Of a stretch of DNA of 6,001 nt, positions 5,992-6,001 are shown one piece after another; within the stretch, counting starts at the first letter, position 1, and every line of letters starts with the position of its first letter. The translations under genes were made by a program, and so were the position numbers. The stretch spans positions 1 to 6,001 of the forward strand of contig USLP01000093.1 in NCBI GenBank assembly GCA_900555525.1. Direction: 5' to 3'. Under the pieces are notes generated by a model, which worked only from the letters and a program-made list of their open reading frames with translations, searched no databases and was not told the DNA's origin. This stretch comes from an uncultured Eubacteriales bacterium (GTDB lineage Bacteria; Bacillota; Clostridia; UMGS1840).

Positions 5992-6001
5992 GTCTGTTCC
6001 G

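Noticed and set aside
5983..6001. Possible C-terminal end of an upstream gene (frame reading GTDGE then TAA at 5985-5983)
   Set aside because: Only five codons are visible, so it cannot be identified or distinguished from a chance stop; noted only because it fits the close packing of the other genes.

Overview
The window reads as chromosomal core DNA from a low-GC Gram-positive, most likely a member of the Clostridia (gut-type Oscillospiraceae/Lachnospiraceae-like). The evidence is a moderately AT-rich composition with strong AAGGAGG-type ribosome binding sites, a YqeG-type HAD phosphatase, a short M24 peptidase directly after aroQ, and an RNase H with a viroplasmin-like N-terminal domain. 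No mobile element, CRISPR array, RNA gene or clear phage signal was seen.

All eight genes lie on the minus strand, so they are read from the right edge to the left. In transcription order they are: a viroplasmin-domain RNase HI with a TTG start (5980-5345); a multi-pass acyltransferase-3 membrane protein (5348-4263); a YqeG-family HAD-IIIA phosphatase (4288-3803); a divergent endonuclease IV-like TIM-barrel protein (3806-2970); type II 3-dehydroquinate dehydratase AroQ (2973-2542); an M24 Xaa-Pro peptidase (2540-1491); a Cof-type HAD-IIB phosphatase (1470-661); and the N-terminal 220 residues of the GTPase HflX, cut by the left edge (661-1).

The packing is almost gapless: three ATGA four-base overlaps, one TAATG one-base overlap, one 26-base overlap, a one-base gap and a single 20-base gap. 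No terminator or convincing internal promoter is visible. The simplest reading is one polycistronic, translationally coupled unit whose promoter lies to the right of the window and which continues left through the rest of hflX.

The products do not form one pathway. They cover RNA:DNA hybrid removal, envelope modification, phosphate-ester hydrolysis, the shikimate pathway, peptide turnover and ribosome rescue, as is common for clostridial housekeeping operons. The least ordinary member is the TIM-barrel protein between yqeG and aroQ. It keeps the scaffold of the endonuclease IV family but appears to have lost nearly all its metal-binding residues, so it may be a pseudo-enzyme or have a new activity. 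I found no evidence for a defence system or another novel multi-gene system.
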